Origin: Ectobacillus funiculus
GTDB lineage: Bacteria; Bacillota; Bacilli; Bacillales; Bacillaceae_G
Length of the DNA stretch: 64,000 bases
NCBI RefSeq assembly: GCF_004138295.1
Contig: NZ_SCFM01000004.1
Span: 372,001-436,000 of the forward strand
Direction: 5' to 3'
Each line of letters starts with the position of its first letter. Position 1 is the stretch's first letter. Shown piece after piece: positions 62,955 to 64,000 of the stretch. A program made the translations under genes and the position numbers. A model generated the notes under the pieces. That model was not told the origin of the DNA and did no database searches. It saw only the letters and a program-made list of their open reading frames with translations.

Positions 62955-64000
62955 TTAAAATTCCAATACGACAAATCCATGAGCTGCAAGGACTAAATCC
63001 ACATGTTCCACTCCATATGAAACCTCTTCACCTGTCAGTAAGTTCGTAATCTTTTTGCCTTTTAAGTTAAACGGTACATCCACTGTAATTTCTTTATCAG
63101 AGTTATTGAATGCAAATAGCACTGTCTGCTCTTCAAATGTTTTTGTATACATGACATGGTTCGTTTCATTGCTTGCCGTAACAAATTGAAATGTACCGTA
63201 GTTGCCGAATGCGGAGTTTTCTTTGCGTAAACGAATTAATTGGGCAACAAAATGAAACATATCCTTGTCTTGCTCTTCCTCATCCCAAATCATACACTTA
63301 CGGCAGCCGGGATCCATTTCCCCTGACATACTAATTTCATCTCCGTAGTAAATACAAGGTGTACCCGGAGACGAAAACAGGAAAGTAAATAGTTGTTTTA
63401 TCTTTTCCTTATTATCCTTGCATACCGTTAAAATACGCGGTGTATCATGACTCCCTAATAAATTGAAGGCTACTTCGGTTGCGTTTTCTGGATACATAAG
63501 AAGTGTCTCCGTTGCCTTGTTTGCGAATTCTTCTGCTTGAATTATATCTTGAGCAAAGAATTGAATAGCTGCGTTTGAATACGGGTAGTTCATCACTGCA
63601 TCGAATTGATCACCTTGCAGCCACGGCATGGAATCGTGCCAAATTTCACCGAGAATATACACATCTGACTTAATAGCCTTCACTTCTTTACGGAATGCAC
63701 GCCAGAAATCATGCCCTACTTCGTTTGCTACGTCTAAGCGCCAGCCGTCAATGTCAAACTCTCGTACCCAGTAGCGGCCTACCTCTAATAAATATTCCCT
63801 CACTTCTGGATGAGAGGTATTTAGTTTAGGCATCATATAAGTGAATGCGAATGTATCGTAGTTAGGTACAGGTTCTGTTTGTACTGGAGAGTCCCAAATG
63901 TAGAACCAGTCTTTGTATTTAGATGATGCACCTCTTTCTAATACGTCCTGGAATTGTGCAAAATAGAAACCGCTATGGTTGAATACGGCGTCCAGCATCA
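62955..64000 (-). CDS. GH13 alpha-glycosidase (neopullulanase/cyclomaltodextrinase type), partial
   Basis: The gene is cut by the window end, so only the C-terminal 348 residues are visible. The four GH13 conserved regions are present: DAVFNHSG, GWRLDVANEV (nucleophile aspartate), LGEIWHD (acid/base glutamate) and LLGSHDTPR. The LDAVFNHSGFYF wording and the beta-sandwich domain at the end fit the neopullulanase/maltogenic amylase/cyclomaltodextrinase group (GH13_20). No signal peptide can be judged. It would cleave maltodextrins inside the cell, giving glucose for the neighbouring glucokinase. Confidence 0.9.
   Translation of the reverse strand, partial: MLDAVFNHSGFYFAQFQDVLERGASSKYKDWFYIWDSPVQTEPVPNYDTFAFTYMMPKLNTSHPEVREYLLEVGRYWVREFDIDGWRLDVANEVGHDFWRAFRKEVKAIKSDVYILGEIWHDSMPWLQGDQFDAVMNYPYSNAAIQFFAQDIIQAEEFANKATETLLMYPENATEVAFNLLGSHDTPRILTVCKDNKEKIKQLFTFLFSSPGTPCIYYGDEISMSGEMDPGCRKCMIWDEEEQDKDMFHFVAQLIRLRKENSAFGNYGTFQFVTASNETNHVMYTKTFEEQTVLFAFNNSDKEITVDVPFNLKGKKITNLLTGEEVSYGVEHVDLVLAAHGFVVLEF

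Overview
The window looks like chromosome from a low-GC, endospore-forming Bacillaceae, probably a relative of the Bacillus cereus group. Evidence for this is a RacA chromosome-anchoring protein with the B. cereus-type C-terminus, a YjcZ-type sporulation peptide, a YokU/KamA/KamR/YodP-T lysine locus, strong GGAGG-type ribosome binding sites and many T-tailed hairpins. No rRNA, tRNA, CRISPR array, phage or complete insertion sequence was recognised.

Layout. 1-9.3 kb: remains of a GAF-domain regulator, a secreted protein, a histidine kinase/response regulator pair, class III fructose-bisphosphatase (fbp) and a secreted SH3b-3D wall protein. 9.3-11.6 kb: catalase-peroxidase katG behind a PerR-like box. 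11.7-20.1 kb: the lysine 2,3-aminomutase (kam) locus: yodT-yodS-yodR-yodQ-yodP-kamR, then kamA-yokU behind its own sigma-54 promoter. 20-34 kb: small or accessory genes, including a DUF4397 protein, an orphan histidine kinase, YueI, a CBS-domain transporter, racA with a 14-copy tandem repeat, hcp with an FNR box, several GNAT proteins and a McrB-like ATPase/DUF2357 nuclease pair. 34-39 kb: acetyltransferases, asnB and a small heat-shock protein. 39-49.6 kb: a continuous nitrogen block, urtABCDE (urea ABC importer) followed by ureABCEFGDH (urease and nickel supply), behind two TnrA/GlnR-like boxes. 49.8-54.5 kb: a SCO-type lipoprotein, a 25-residue peptide, tatA/tatC, iadA and hemolysin III. 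54.7-57.1 kb: a DeoR-type regulator with an oxidoreductase and a UPF0303 protein, behind a striking operator-like dyad. 57-64 kb: plsC, two unlike dihydrofolate reductases in divergent orientation, a MATE pump preceded by a pyruvate kinase fragment, glucokinase, a Crh-like protein and a GH13 alpha-glycosidase cut by the window end.

Two families of short interspersed repeats run through the intergenic DNA. Family A (about 130 bp) has about eleven full or partial copies and family B (60-140 bp) has three. They share similar ends, sit between genes, and have in places been inserted within operons (tatA/tatC) or against a stop codon (plsC).

The kam genes should convert lysine to beta-lysine and degrade it by acetylation, transamination and CoA transfer. 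The urt/ure block imports urea and hydrolyses it to ammonia under nitrogen control. The glycosidase-crh-glk set forms a small maltodextrin/glucose cluster that has apparently lost a pyruvate kinase gene to the MATE pump. Gene starts were often moved from the longest open frame to the start codon with a properly spaced ribosome binding site; each such choice is stated.
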